Shown here: positions 11,162 through 18,365 of the stretch, in pieces
Layout: the number at the start of each line of letters is the position of its first letter
How positions within the stretch are numbered: the first letter of the stretch is position 1
Assembly: GCF_900021175.1 (NCBI RefSeq)
Contig: NZ_FCOP01000013.1
Coordinates: 496,001-560,000 of the forward strand
DNA from: Pseudenterobacter timonensis
Lineage (GTDB): Bacteria > Pseudomonadota > Gammaproteobacteria > Enterobacterales > Enterobacteriaceae
Reading direction: 5' to 3'
Length of the DNA stretch: 64,000 nucleotides
Notes under the pieces: generated by a model
What the model was told of the DNA's origin: nothing
Database searches by the model: none
What the model saw: only the letters and a program-made list of their open reading frames with translations
Program-made: the position numbers and the translations under genes

Positions 11162-11246
11162 GCTGAAAAACATAACCCATAAATGCGAGTTGTACCAGGA
11201 ACCACCTCCTTAGCCTGCGTATCTCCCTTACGCAGGCTTATTTTTT
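11162..11246 (+). ncRNA. cyaR: Hfq-dependent small RNA CyaR
   Basis: The sequence begins GCTGAAAAACATAACCCATA and contains the conserved unpaired CCAGGAACCACCTCCTTAG seed region, which pairs with ribosome binding sites. It ends in an intrinsic terminator (AGCCTGCGT / ACGCAGGCT, 11212-11238) followed by TATTTTTT. This matches my recollection of E. coli CyaR almost base for base, and the position next to trhP (yegQ) is the same. CyaR represses ompX, luxS, nadE and yqaE mRNAs through Hfq. The length is 85 nt. The terminator stem differs from the E. coli one by compensated changes, as expected of a conserved RNA. Confidence 0.95.
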
Positions 11247-11324
11247 CCCTTTCATCCAGTTCTTACCCGTTTTTTCTCCGGCTGCGATACACTTTTTGAT
11301 AGAACAAAAACAGGAGCGAAACGG

Positions 11325-12224
11325 ATGGCAGCCTATCCAGATAGTTTACTCATTCTTAATGGCAAGAGCGCGGGCAACGATTTGTTGCGCGAAGCGATTA
11401 CACAGCTACGTAATGACGGCGTACAGATCCATGTCCGCGTAACCTGGGAAAAAGGGGACGCGGCGCGATATATTGATGAGGCGTGCCGGCTGGGGGTCGA
11501 GACCGTGATTGCTGGCGGCGGCGACGGCACCGTCAACGAGATCGCCAGCGCCCTGGTGAGCCTGAACCACCCGCGCCGTCCGGCGCTGGGCCTTCTGCCG
11601 CTGGGCACGGCGAATGATTTTGCCACCAGTGTCGGCATTCCCGACGATCTCGACAAGGCGCTGCAGCTGGCAATTGCCGGTAAAGCGGTGGCGGTGGATA
11701 TCGCCCGGGTCAACGATGAGACCTGTTTTATCAATATGGCGACCGGCGGATTCGGCACCCGCATCACCAGCGAAACGCCGGAAAAACTCAAGGCGGCGCT
11801 GGGCGGCGTCTCCTATCTGCTGCACGGTCTGATGCGCATGGATACCCTCAAGCCAGACCGCTGCGAAATTACCGGGGATAACTTTCACTGGCAGGGCGAC
11901 GCCCTGGTGATCGGCATCGGCAACGGACGACAGGCCGGCGGCGGTCAGCAGCTCTGCCCGGACGCGCTGATTAATGATGGTCTGTTACAGCTGCGGATCT
12001 TCACCGGAGAAGAGCTGCTGCCCGCCCTCTTCACGACTCTGACGAAACCAGAAGAGAGCCCCAACATCATGGACGGGGTTTCAGCCTGGTTTGAGATCAA
12101 AGCGCCGCACGGCATGACTTTTAACCTGGACGGAGAGCCGCTGAGCGGGGAGCATTTCCGCATCGATCTGCTTCCGGGCGCGCTGGCGTGTCGGCTGCCG
12201 CCGGACTGCCCGCTGCTGAAATAA
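11325..12224 (+). CDS. yegS: Lipid kinase YegS
   Basis: A 299-residue member of the diacylglycerol kinase catalytic-domain family, identical in length to the E. coli enzyme. Near the N-terminus it has [12 protein letters not shown]. The nucleotide-binding glycine motif [17 protein letters not shown] is near residue 65, and [13 protein letters not shown] follows near residue 92. E. coli YegS phosphorylates phosphatidylglycerol in vitro; the physiological substrate is uncertain. An AGGAG ribosome binding site precedes the ATG by seven bases. It follows the CyaR terminator and is probably transcribed alone, ending before a REP-like palindrome and the convergent fbaB. Confidence 0.95.
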   Translation: MAAYPDSLLILNGKSAGNDLLREAITQLRNDGVQIHVRVTWEKGDAARYIDEACRLGVETVIAGGGDGTVNEIASALVSLNHPRRPALGLLPLGTANDFATSVGIPDDLDKALQLAIAGKAVAVDIARVNDETCFINMATGGFGTRITSETPEKLKAALGGVSYLLHGLMRMDTLKPDRCEITGDNFHWQGDALVIGIGNGRQAGGGQQLCPDALINDGLLQLRIFTGEELLPALFTTLTKPEESPNIMDGVSAWFEIKAPHGMTFNLDGEPLSGEHFRIDLLPGALACRLPPDCPLLK

Positions 12225-12225
12225 T

Positions 12226-12285
12226 GTCTGCCGGGTGAAGGGGCCTCAGGCCGGGTAAGCATAGCGCCACCCGGCCAGCCTTTAT
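12226..12285. repeat. REP-like palindrome between yegS and fbaB
   Basis: The segment contains GCCGGGTGAAGG, then CAGGCCGGGTAAGC...GCGCCACCCGGCC, an arrangement typical of enterobacterial REP/BIME units. It sits between the 3' ends of two convergent genes, a usual place for such units, and can fold into a stable hairpin that protects both messages. Confidence 0.7.
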
Positions 12286-12295
12286 TTGCGCGCTT

Positions 12296-13348
12296 TTACG
12301 CGATGGTGACTTTACTGTCCAGATAGACATCCTGAACGGCATTGATCAGCTTCACCCCATCCGCCATCGACTTTTTAAACGCCTTGCGACCAAGAATTAG
12401 CCCCATGCCGCCCGCACGTTTGTTGATGACCGCCGTACGGACCGCATCGGTCAGGTCGGTGTCGCCGCCTGACGCGCCGCCGGAGTTGATAAGCCCGGCG
12501 CGACCCATATAGCAGTTAGCCAGCTGGTAGCGCACCAGATCGATAGGGTTATCGCTGGTCAGCTTGCTGTAGACGCGATCGTCGGTATAGCCGAAGTTCA
12601 CCGCCTTATAGCCGCCGTTATTCTCGGCCATCTTCTGCTTAACGATATCTGCGCCGATGGTTGCCGCCAGATGGTTAGCCTGGCCGGTGAGATCGGCGGA
12701 GACATGGTAATCGGTGCCATCCTTTTTAAAGGCGGAGTTGCGCAGGTAGGCCCACAGCACCGTCACCATGCCCAGCTCGTGGGCGCGTTCGAATGCGGCG
12801 GAGATCTCCTCGATCTGGCGGCGCGACTGTTCAGAACCAAAGTAGATAGTCGCCCCCACCGCAACGGCCCCCATGTTGAACGCCTGCTCTACGCTGGCGT
12901 AGAGCGTCTGGTCATATTCAGTGGGATAACTCAGGGTTTCGTTGTGGTTGAGCTTGACGAGGAACGGAATGCGGTGGGCGTAGCGACGAGAAACGGAAGC
13001 CAGTACGCCATAGGTGGAGGCCACGCAGTTACATCCCGCCTCGATCGCCAGTTCCACAATATTCTTCGGATCAAAATAGAGCGGGTTCGCCGCAAAGGAG
13101 GCGCCAGCCGAGTGCTCCACGCCCTGGTCGACGGGTAAGATGGAGAGGTAGCCCGTCCCGGCAAGGCGTCCTGTGTTGTAGAGCGTCTGCATGTTCCGCA
13201 ACACAGCGGGTGGCCGGTTGTTATCCACCATCACCCGGTCGACGTAGTCGTGGCCCGGCAGATAGAGTTGATCGGCCGGAATGGTCATACAACGATGCTG
13301 TAAAAGGCTTTCGGCGTCTTTGCCAAGCAACTGCGCAATATCTGTCAT
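12296..13348 (-). CDS. fbaB: Class I fructose-bisphosphate aldolase FbaB (DhnA-type)
   Basis: A 350-residue archaeal/DhnA-type class I aldolase. It carries [15 protein letters not shown], the acidic and lysine residues in [11 protein letters not shown] and the active-site beta strands typical of the family. The Schiff-base lysine is expected in [14 protein letters not shown]. It cleaves fructose 1,6-bisphosphate to DHAP and glyceraldehyde 3-phosphate, mainly during gluconeogenic growth. I use the ATG giving MTDIAQLLG rather than longer frames, because it gives the E. coli length and follows a short TACGGGAGTATCGCT leader. It is convergent with yegS and separated from thiD by 220 bp. Confidence 0.96.
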   Translation of the reverse strand: MTDIAQLLGKDAESLLQHRCMTIPADQLYLPGHDYVDRVMVDNNRPPAVLRNMQTLYNTGRLAGTGYLSILPVDQGVEHSAGASFAANPLYFDPKNIVELAIEAGCNCVASTYGVLASVSRRYAHRIPFLVKLNHNETLSYPTEYDQTLYASVEQAFNMGAVAVGATIYFGSEQSRRQIEEISAAFERAHELGMVTVLWAYLRNSAFKKDGTDYHVSADLTGQANHLAATIGADIVKQKMAENNGGYKAVNFGYTDDRVYSKLTSDNPIDLVRYQLANCYMGRAGLINSGGASGGDTDLTDAVRTAVINKRAGGMGLILGRKAFKKSMADGVKLINAVQDVYLDSKVTIA

Positions 13349-13568
13349 AGCGATACTCCCGTAAGTTCCGACTTGCGTCGGTACGTGTGATCTCCTGCAT
13401 TGCCGCAGGCAGACTGAGAATGTCTCCAGGAAGGGCTCTTTCTCGAACGGGCAGCGCCCATTGCCCTTGCCGGGACAACGTCTAAGCCTGGTACCGACCT
13501 GACAGATTTTCCACCGATAGCCCATTTATTCAGCACATTCTGCTGACTCCTTTCAACTTTTTAGCGCT

Positions 13569-14369
13569 TTACCACCAGGCATGAAAATGGTGCACCGGGC
13601 CGATGCCATGCCCGACCTCCAGGGTATCCGCCTGCGCCAGCGCGGCGGTGAGCCAGCTTTTCGCCGCCTGTACGGTATCAGCCCAGCTGCTGTGACGCGG
13701 GCGCAGCGCCGCCAGCGCCGCCGAGAGGGTACAGCCCGTACCGTGGGTATGGCGGGTCTTTACGCGCGGCGCGGTAAAACGCTGTTCGCCCTCGCGGGTA
13801 AAGAGCCAGTCGGGGCTTTCGTTATCCTGCAGATGGCCGCCCTTTATCAGCACCGCCTCACAGCCCATTGCCAGTAGCGCCCTGCCCTGCTCTTTCATCT
13901 CCTTTTCGTTTTGCGCATGCGGTGCCGCAAGCAGCGCCGCAGCCTCCGGGAGATTGGGGGTAATAATAGAGACCTGCGGCAGCAGACGTCTGCGCAGGGT
14001 GTCGACCGCCGACGGCGAGAGCAGCGGATCGCCGCTTTTCGCCAGCATCACCGTATCCAGCACGACGTTTCGCACCTGATAGCGCGCCAGCTGTTCCGCC
14101 ACCGTCTCCACAATCTCCGCCCCGGCCAGCATGCCAATCTTGGTGGTATCGATTCGGACATCGCTGAAAACCGACTCCAGCTGTGCCGCCACGAAGCCGG
14201 GGTCGATATGGTAAACCGACTGCACACCCCGGGTATTTTGCGCCACCAGCGCGGTAATGACGGAGCAGCCGTAGGCTTCCAGCGCGGAGAAGGTTTTCAA
14301 ATCGGCCTGAATACCCGCGCCGCCGCTGGGATCGGTGCCGGCAATGGTTAAGGCGTTTATTCGCTTCAT
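13569..14369 (-). CDS. thiD: Bifunctional HMP kinase / HMP-phosphate kinase ThiD
   Basis: A 266-residue ribokinase-like enzyme. The N-terminal [22 protein letters not shown] binds the hydroxymethylpyrimidine substrate, and the C-terminal [18 protein letters not shown] is the anion-hole/catalytic motif. It phosphorylates HMP to HMP-P and then HMP-PP for thiamine synthesis. The start overlaps the thiM stop by four bases, so it is the second gene of a thiM-thiD operon controlled by the TPP riboswitch upstream of thiM. Confidence 0.97.
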   Translation of the reverse strand: MKRINALTIAGTDPSGGAGIQADLKTFSALEAYGCSVITALVAQNTRGVQSVYHIDPGFVAAQLESVFSDVRIDTTKIGMLAGAEIVETVAEQLARYQVRNVVLDTVMLAKSGDPLLSPSAVDTLRRRLLPQVSIITPNLPEAAALLAAPHAQNEKEMKEQGRALLAMGCEAVLIKGGHLQDNESPDWLFTREGEQRFTAPRVKTRHTHGTGCTLSAALAALRPRHSSWADTVQAAKSWLTAALAQADTLEVGHGIGPVHHFHAWW

Positions 14370-15133
14370 GCCCGCCCCTCCCGCCAGAGCGCATCTATAA
14401 ACGCGGCGACAAAACTGCCCGGCCCTGCGCTTTGCGAGGCCGCCTGCGCGCCCGCCCGTTTCATTATCCCGCAGGCCGCCGCGACATTCTCCAGCCGATC
14501 GCCCGGGAGGGTCGTGCAGGCTGCCACTACCGCCGAGAGCGCGCAGCCGGTGCCCACCACCCGGGTCATTAGCGGATCGCCGCCGGGAACAGAACAGGTA
14601 CGCTCGCCGTCGGTGACATAATCTACTTCCCCCGTAATAGCGACAATCGCCCCGCTCTGACGTGCCAGCGCTCGGGCGCCCGGCAGCGCGCTGTCGGCGG
14701 TATCGGTGGCATCCACGCCGCGCCCCCCTTTGTTGACGCCAGCCAGCGCCAGGATCTCAGAGGCGTTACCGCGTATCACCGCGGGTTGCAGGGAGAGGAT
14801 CTGCTGGCAAAACCGGGTGCGAAGCGACAGGGCCCCCACCGCCACCGGATCGAGGGTCCAGGGCTTATTCGCTGCCACGGCACGTTCAATCGCCCCGCGC
14901 ATCGCCTGCGCCCGGGATTCGGTGAGCGTGCCGACATTAATCAGCAGCGCATCGGCGATAGCGGCAAACTCCGGCGCTTCTTCGGCGTCAATCACCATCG
15001 CGGGCGAAGCGCCCAGCGCCAGCAGAACGTTGGCGGTGAAGGTCTGCACCACATCATTGGTCATACAGTGAACGAGCGGCGAACGGGTTCGCAGACGTTG
15101 TAAGGAGGGTATAGTAGAAAGGTCAGGCTGCAT
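14366..15133 (-). CDS. thiM: Hydroxyethylthiazole kinase ThiM
   Basis: A 255-residue ribokinase-fold enzyme with [27 protein letters not shown] near the N-terminus, NPDV-like [11 protein letters not shown] in the middle and [14 protein letters not shown] near the C-terminus. It phosphorylates the thiazole alcohol (THZ) for thiamine salvage. The ATG has an AGGAG seven bases upstream, the site the TPP riboswitch sequesters. Upstream lies the left end of the integrated element, which now supplies the promoter and most of the aptamer for this operon. Confidence 0.97.
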   Translation of the reverse strand: MQPDLSTIPSLQRLRTRSPLVHCMTNDVVQTFTANVLLALGASPAMVIDAEEAPEFAAIADALLINVGTLTESRAQAMRGAIERAVAANKPWTLDPVAVGALSLRTRFCQQILSLQPAVIRGNASEILALAGVNKGGRGVDATDTADSALPGARALARQSGAIVAITGEVDYVTDGERTCSVPGGDPLMTRVVGTGCALSAVVAACTTLPGDRLENVAAACGIMKRAGAQAASQSAGPGSFVAAFIDALWREGRA

Positions 15134-15266
15134 GGTTTCGCTCCTGCCCTGCGTGAAGAAGCGATAGCCTGCGAAGGTTATCTGACTTCCCTACGCTGGC
15201 ATTATCCAGATCAGGTAATACGGGTATTTCTCAGCCTTCACAAAGAAGGGCACCCCGAGTCATTTA
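15134..15266 (-). promoter_or_regulatory. TPP riboswitch (thiM leader)
   Basis: On the minus strand the leader contains the conserved THI-box pieces in order: GACTCGGGGTGCCC, GCTGAGAAATACCC, ACCTGATCTGGATAATGCC and GCGTAGGGAAGTC. The two outermost pieces pair as P1 (GACT/AGTC). The remaining bases down to the AGGAG of thiM form the translation-control platform, close to E. coli thiM. Bases 15191-15266 are duplicated perfectly at 28841-28916. The complete aptamer for thiM is therefore a hybrid, the thiM-proximal part from the host and most or all of the rest from the element. Confidence 0.95.
15191..15266. repeat. Left attachment-site repeat of the element
   Basis: This 76-bp segment is identical to 28841-28916; the bases just outside differ (C versus A on the left, A versus C on the right). 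It encodes most of the TPP aptamer. Strand exchange probably took place at its thiM-proximal edge (see the inverted core at 28834-28850), so most of the identity reflects selection on the aptamer rather than the recombination site itself. That last point is inference. Confidence 0.9.
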
Positions 15267-15317
15267 AAACAAAATCAAAAGCTTGCGATTAATGCTCCTC
15301 ATTAATCCCTGATCAGG

Positions 15318-15346
15318 ATAGTAATGCCAGCGGGAAGTCTTGTAAA
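15318..15346 (-). promoter_or_regulatory. Promoter of the thiM leader, supplied by the integrated element
   Basis: On the minus strand: -35 TTTACA (15341-15346), a 17-bp spacer, and -10 TACTAT (15318-15323). It lies on the element side of the direct repeat. The host's displaced leader at 28956-28984 has identical -35 and -10 hexamers and the same spacer length, but a different spacer sequence. The element therefore appears to carry its own copy of the thiM promoter. Confidence 0.75.
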
Positions 15347-15374
15347 CGGCAAAAGTGGCCCTTTTGGGCCATGT

Positions 15375-15405
15375 GTGACAGTTTGAGTGGCAGAATGAGT
15401 GACAG
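15375..15405. other. Three evenly spaced GTGRCAG motifs, likely integrase arm sites
   Basis: GTGACAG, GTGGCAG and GTGACAG start at 15375, 15387 and 15399, exactly 12 bp apart. A related GAGTGACA occurs at 28768-28775 near the integrase start, on the other arm. Tyrosine integrases of temperate phages bind short arm repeats flanking the core, so this is the likely role. Binding has not been shown. Confidence 0.5.
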
Positions 15406-15423
15406 GCAATTTTCTTCAGAAAC

Positions 15424-15447
15424 AAAAAAGGCCGGGTTGCCCCAGCC
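15424..15447 (-). terminator. Intrinsic terminator downstream of the exported-protein gene
   Basis: On the minus strand GGCTGGG-GCAA-CCCGGCC (one G-U pair) is followed by six T residues. It lies 28 bases past the stop of the gene at 15475-15894 and would stop element transcription before the thiM promoter. Confidence 0.75.
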
Positions 15448-15474
15448 TCATTGAGACGAAATCAGTGTTCTTAT

Positions 15475-15894
15475 TTACTCAAGTAGATATGCACATTGGG
15501 CACTTGCATAGTTTGCAGCAGCCAGTGGGACTTTAGCTGCTGCTTTTTTTGCTGCCGGAGAAATCGGGTGATCCGCTTGACCTTGCTCCATAGCCTTTGT
15601 CATCCCTTGAGATATCCGATTGGAAATTGATTCACAGCTTTCCCCATTATTGATCCCTTGAACAACCAAACTATCAATATTTTGCGCCATACTATTGGCA
15701 ATTTCCTGGCCTGCTGCTTGAGGATTATTACGAGCCTTCTCTGTAAATGAGTCAGTAAGTAATCCACCTTTTATAAAGGCTTCAGCGAGTTGATTTTTCG
15801 CTAGAGCAACTTGCGATTCGGCTTCAGGTGAAGCCATAGCAGTCATTGAAAAAAAGGAAAAAATAAAACCATCTAACACTAGTAATCTTTTCAT
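15475..15894 (-). CDS. Small exported protein of unknown function
   Basis: I do not recognise this 139-residue protein. The first 22 residues look like a Sec signal peptide with cleavage after AMA (TAMA-SPEAE). The mature part is alanine- and glutamine-rich, largely helical in composition, with two cysteines (GESCESIS and SAQCAYLLE) that could form a disulfide in the periplasm. It has an AGAGAG ribosome binding site and is followed by an intrinsic terminator. It is the last gene at the left end of the element, separated from the capsid operon by another terminator, so it is probably transcribed alone as cargo. Confidence 0.65.
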   Translation of the reverse strand: MKRLLVLDGFIFSFFSMTAMASPEAESQVALAKNQLAEAFIKGGLLTDSFTEKARNNPQAAGQEIANSMAQNIDSLVVQGINNGESCESISNRISQGMTKAMEQGQADHPISPAAKKAAAKVPLAAANYASAQCAYLLE

Positions 15895-15984
15895 GTTATC
15901 TCTCTAAGATGCAGGGGTATCACAATTCATATGGCATACTATCTATCATGTTAATTTTCGTAAATAAAATCGAACACCAACACA

Positions 15985-16009
15985 TAAAAAAGCCGGGATT
16001 AACCCGGCT
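15985..16009 (-). terminator. Terminator of the capsid operon
   Basis: The stop codon of the small HTH gene (16011) is followed immediately by AGCCGGG-TTAAT-CCCGGCT and then TTTTTT on the minus strand. This is a strong intrinsic terminator, closing the unit that includes the decoration, capsid and HTH genes. Confidence 0.85.
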
Positions 16010-16010
16010 C

Positions 16011-16223
16011 TTATGTTTTCAGTTTTCGTTGTCGCTGTTCGCTGAGGTAGTACCTTACTGCACTGTCGAATCCGTGGTTTTGAATGCGGTCAAGTAGGCT
16101 GGAACGACTACAGCCGAGCCGACGCGCCAGCGCTGACATGTTGATAATCGCATCATCGCCCTTGCCATCTAAGATCCACTGCATCAGCGGCATGTTACCA
16201 GTACCGATCAAAGCTAATTTCAT
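16011..16223 (-). CDS. Small helix-turn-helix protein
   Basis: A 70-residue protein starting at the ATG that has AAGGAGAT eight bases upstream. Longer open frames in this register run into the capsid gene and are not needed. The middle (residues 29-52) reads as a helix-turn-helix, MSALARRLGCSRSSLLDRIQNHG, and the end is very basic (SEQRQRKLKT). This suggests DNA binding, perhaps regulation of the element or of a helper phage. It is the last gene of the capsid operon, after a 112-bp gap containing three short hairpins. The function is not known to me. Confidence 0.65.
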   Translation of the reverse strand: MKLALIGTGNMPLMQWILDGKGDDAIINMSALARRLGCSRSSLLDRIQNHGFDSAVRYYLSEQRQRKLKT

Positions 16224-16335
16224 ATGTATCTCCTTTGGAGATTTGCCACAGGCAAACCCGGTAACGGGTATCCGTATATCTCCTTTCCTTTGCCTCGCCA
16301 GCAGCGGGGGCAATGCGCCCCCAAAATCTGCTATC

Positions 16336-17370
16336 TTACGCTGCGTCGTTCGCCAGTCGTGTAATGAAATCCGGACGGTACACAACAGGCAAGATAGAGC
16401 TTTCTGCAAATAGCTCCACGTTCTTAAACTTGTCCTGTACGCTCCAGATACGGAAATCAACCGGATCAGCAAATGCCAGATCAAGATTGCGGCTGGTAGC
16501 CGTTGCTACATAACCGAAAGGCAGAGCAATATCAGAGGACAGCGGTTTGCTAAAGCGCGGAACCAGGAAGGATTCATCCGGACCAATTCCGTATAGTGCC
16601 TGATCCGTGACCTCCACCACTCGAACATTTTCAATGATGAATGTTGAGAATGCCGGAAGCACTTCTTTGTTAAACAACACATCACGATCAAGCACACCGA
16701 ACTGAACATTCTGACGAACATCAGGGTGATACTTGATGCCGCGAAAAACATTGCTACCTGCAAACAGGATAAATCCATCAAGCTGACCAGCAAGGCCACC
16801 CATGCGCACTTTAGCAGCGGTTACTGCATCATCGAGGCTGCGAAGTGGGTCACCAGAGCTAACGCTGGTTTTGATCGTTCCGGTTGCCTGTTGGTATCCA
16901 AATTCATCTTCCCAGGAAATGATCGGCTGCTGGGTGTAGGTCGCTTCGACAGTATTTCGGAAGAGTGCATCAGCAAAAATTTTCTCTTTGGTACGCATGT
17001 ATTTATCATGCATTGCGATAGCTGATGAGGTGACCGCATCCATTACAGACATTTGCAGGTCTGAATTTGGTTTCCTGTATGGTTGCACGTCTGCCGCCGT
17101 GATACGGTCCTGATATGCGTATAACGGGGCCTCAATCAGGTGATTGCTGGCGCTACGCTTAGGAATGCTGGACCACTCAGAGCCGTAACGGTTAACAGAG
17201 CTTGCCACCTTCTGAGCGACTTCATCAATAATGTCGAGGCTCACCTTCGGACTTGCAGAAGTCTGACGATCACTGAAAACGTTAAGCGTGGAAAGCAAAG
17301 TGTTCTTTGCATCCATGTTAACAAAGGTGTTGGTGTAATCCGCGTAGCTGAAATTGGTTGATAGTCCCAT
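16336..17370 (-). CDS. Phage major capsid protein (lambda gpE family)
   Basis: A 344-residue protein with the layout of the gpE-type HK97-fold capsid family. There is a middle region with WEDEFGYQQATGTIK, then a domain where a strand pattern DGFILFAGSNVFRGIKYHPDVR is followed by LPAFSTFIIENVRVVEV. Near the C-terminus come IGPDESFLVPRFSK and a final segment PVVYRPDFITRL, matching the order in lambda-like shells. It has an AAGGAG ribosome binding site and sits 18 bases after the decoration-protein gene, the lambda D-E order. No protease, scaffold, portal or terminase gene accompanies it. Assignment rests on recognition of the fold family, not on a search. Confidence 0.75.
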   Translation of the reverse strand: MGLSTNFSYADYTNTFVNMDAKNTLLSTLNVFSDRQTSASPKVSLDIIDEVAQKVASSVNRYGSEWSSIPKRSASNHLIEAPLYAYQDRITAADVQPYRKPNSDLQMSVMDAVTSSAIAMHDKYMRTKEKIFADALFRNTVEATYTQQPIISWEDEFGYQQATGTIKTSVSSGDPLRSLDDAVTAAKVRMGGLAGQLDGFILFAGSNVFRGIKYHPDVRQNVQFGVLDRDVLFNKEVLPAFSTFIIENVRVVEVTDQALYGIGPDESFLVPRFSKPLSSDIALPFGYVATATSRNLDLAFADPVDFRIWSVQDKFKNVELFAESSILPVVYRPDFITRLANDAA

Positions 17371-17388
17371 GTTGTCTTCTCCTTATTA

Positions 17389-17730
17389 TTATTCTGCGTC
17401 CGGTGCGCTTGTACGGATAGCGCCCGTGTTGGTGAGTGCGGCAATAGCATTAGCGCCAGCGGTAGCGCCCATAACAGCGGTGATGGTGTCTTGTTTGATG
17501 TAAATCCCGCGATCAGCAACGATGATATGAGCAGCATCTTCTGCCCTGTGGTGGCTCAGAACCAGCAGACAGTCATCACCAGAGACATAAGCAGCCCCAG
17601 CGCTGGTAATGCAACTACCCGGCTGGACTTCTACAGCTAGATCGACAGTAATAGTCTTGCGGTCAAAATTCGGATCGGCTGCATACGCGATCACGTCATT
17701 GTAAGAACGTTCAGTTGTTCCCATTTTCAT
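17389..17730 (-). CDS. Head decoration protein (lambda gpD-like)
   Basis: A 113-residue protein starting at an ATG with GGGAG upstream. The beta-rich middle (VQPGSCITSAGAAYVSGDDCLLVLSHHRAEDAAHIIVADRG) and the alanine-rich C-terminal helix (GATAGANAIAALTNTGAIRT) match the usual pattern of head decoration proteins, which trimerise on the expanded capsid and stabilise it. It lies directly upstream of the capsid gene. A long structured untranslated segment precedes it. Confidence 0.7.
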   Translation of the reverse strand: MKMGTTERSYNDVIAYAADPNFDRKTITVDLAVEVQPGSCITSAGAAYVSGDDCLLVLSHHRAEDAAHIIVADRGIYIKQDTITAVMGATAGANAIAALTNTGAIRTSAPDAE

Positions 17731-17764
17731 ATAATTAACTCCCGTTAAATTTCACATAGCTATG

Positions 17765-18258
17765 TAAACAAAAGGCCAGCGCCTGCTTGAGCCGTAAACG
17801 GCAACAGGGCCAGCCTTTCGAATTGTTCCGATGAAAAAAGTGACCGGACAGAGAGAGGTCCGGTGTGAATTTCACTGGTAGGAATGAGGAGGTGATCAGC
17901 GCCATCCAAGAGGTAAGGAGCCTCAAACGCTGAACACCTGAGCCAGTTTGCATCATGGCGAGATGACCGACGAGGAGAGCGCCGGATTTAATGGCAATCC
18001 AGACCTTAGGCCCAGACTTTGTACGCCCTATAACATCGCAGCGCGATTTAAAACAGAGTTTTAAACCCGTCCACGGGTGCCACAGGCGAATCTTTCTTTT
18101 CTGAATACAACCAGCGGTCGGCGAAAACCTTCCCGTGAGAGTGCGGATATTGGCTGTATTTAGAAAAGGCCCGCACGGTGTTCACACAGGCACTTTAATA
18201 TCGTAAGGAGAAAGGGAAGACAATTGGCTGTAGTATTTCCCTATGCATATTATTTTAT
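17765..18258 (-). ncRNA. Candidate large structured RNA upstream of the capsid genes
   Basis: About 490 nt with no credible gene but many perfect stems. Examples: AAAGGC/GCCTTT (17771/17813) enclosing GCCG/CGGC; ACCGGAC/GTCCGGT (17843/17858) extended by AGTGA/TCACT; a three-step arm AGGTG-TCAGCG-GAGG / CCTC-CGCTGA-CACCT (17890-17939); TTTAAAAC/GTTTTAAA (18047/18058); ACCCG/CGGGT (18065/18074); and TTTTCT-AATACA-CC / GG-TGTATT-AGAAAA (18097/18152). A minus-strand promoter lies at 18265-18294. The last arm is followed on the minus strand by TTTTGTTT, so the RNA may end before the decoration gene or be its leader. I cannot assign it to a known family. Confidence 0.6.
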
Positions 18259-18264
18259 CACGTG

Positions 18265-18294
18265 ATTATATCAATTGCAACAAATACTTGGCAA
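18265..18294 (-). promoter_or_regulatory. Promoter for the structured RNA and capsid operon
   Basis: On the minus strand: -35 TTGCCA (18289-18294), an 18-bp spacer, and a perfect -10 TATAAT (18265-18270), predicting a start near 18258. An extra dyad ATCACGTGAT lies just downstream of the -10 element and could be an operator. Nothing else in the gap between the tape-measure gene and the decoration gene looks as good in this direction. Confidence 0.65.
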
Positions 18295-18365
18295 ATTTGA
18301 CGGAAAAAAATTGACTTCTCGACAAAATTGATATAATAGCGGCAGATTCGCCGCCTTCTGTTTCA

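Noticed and set aside
18311..18337. Plus-strand promoter TTGACT / TATAAT near 18.3 kb
   Set aside because: The spacer is only 15 bp, and it would read into a GC-rich hairpin and then antisense to the tape-measure gene. Kept as a remote possibility only.
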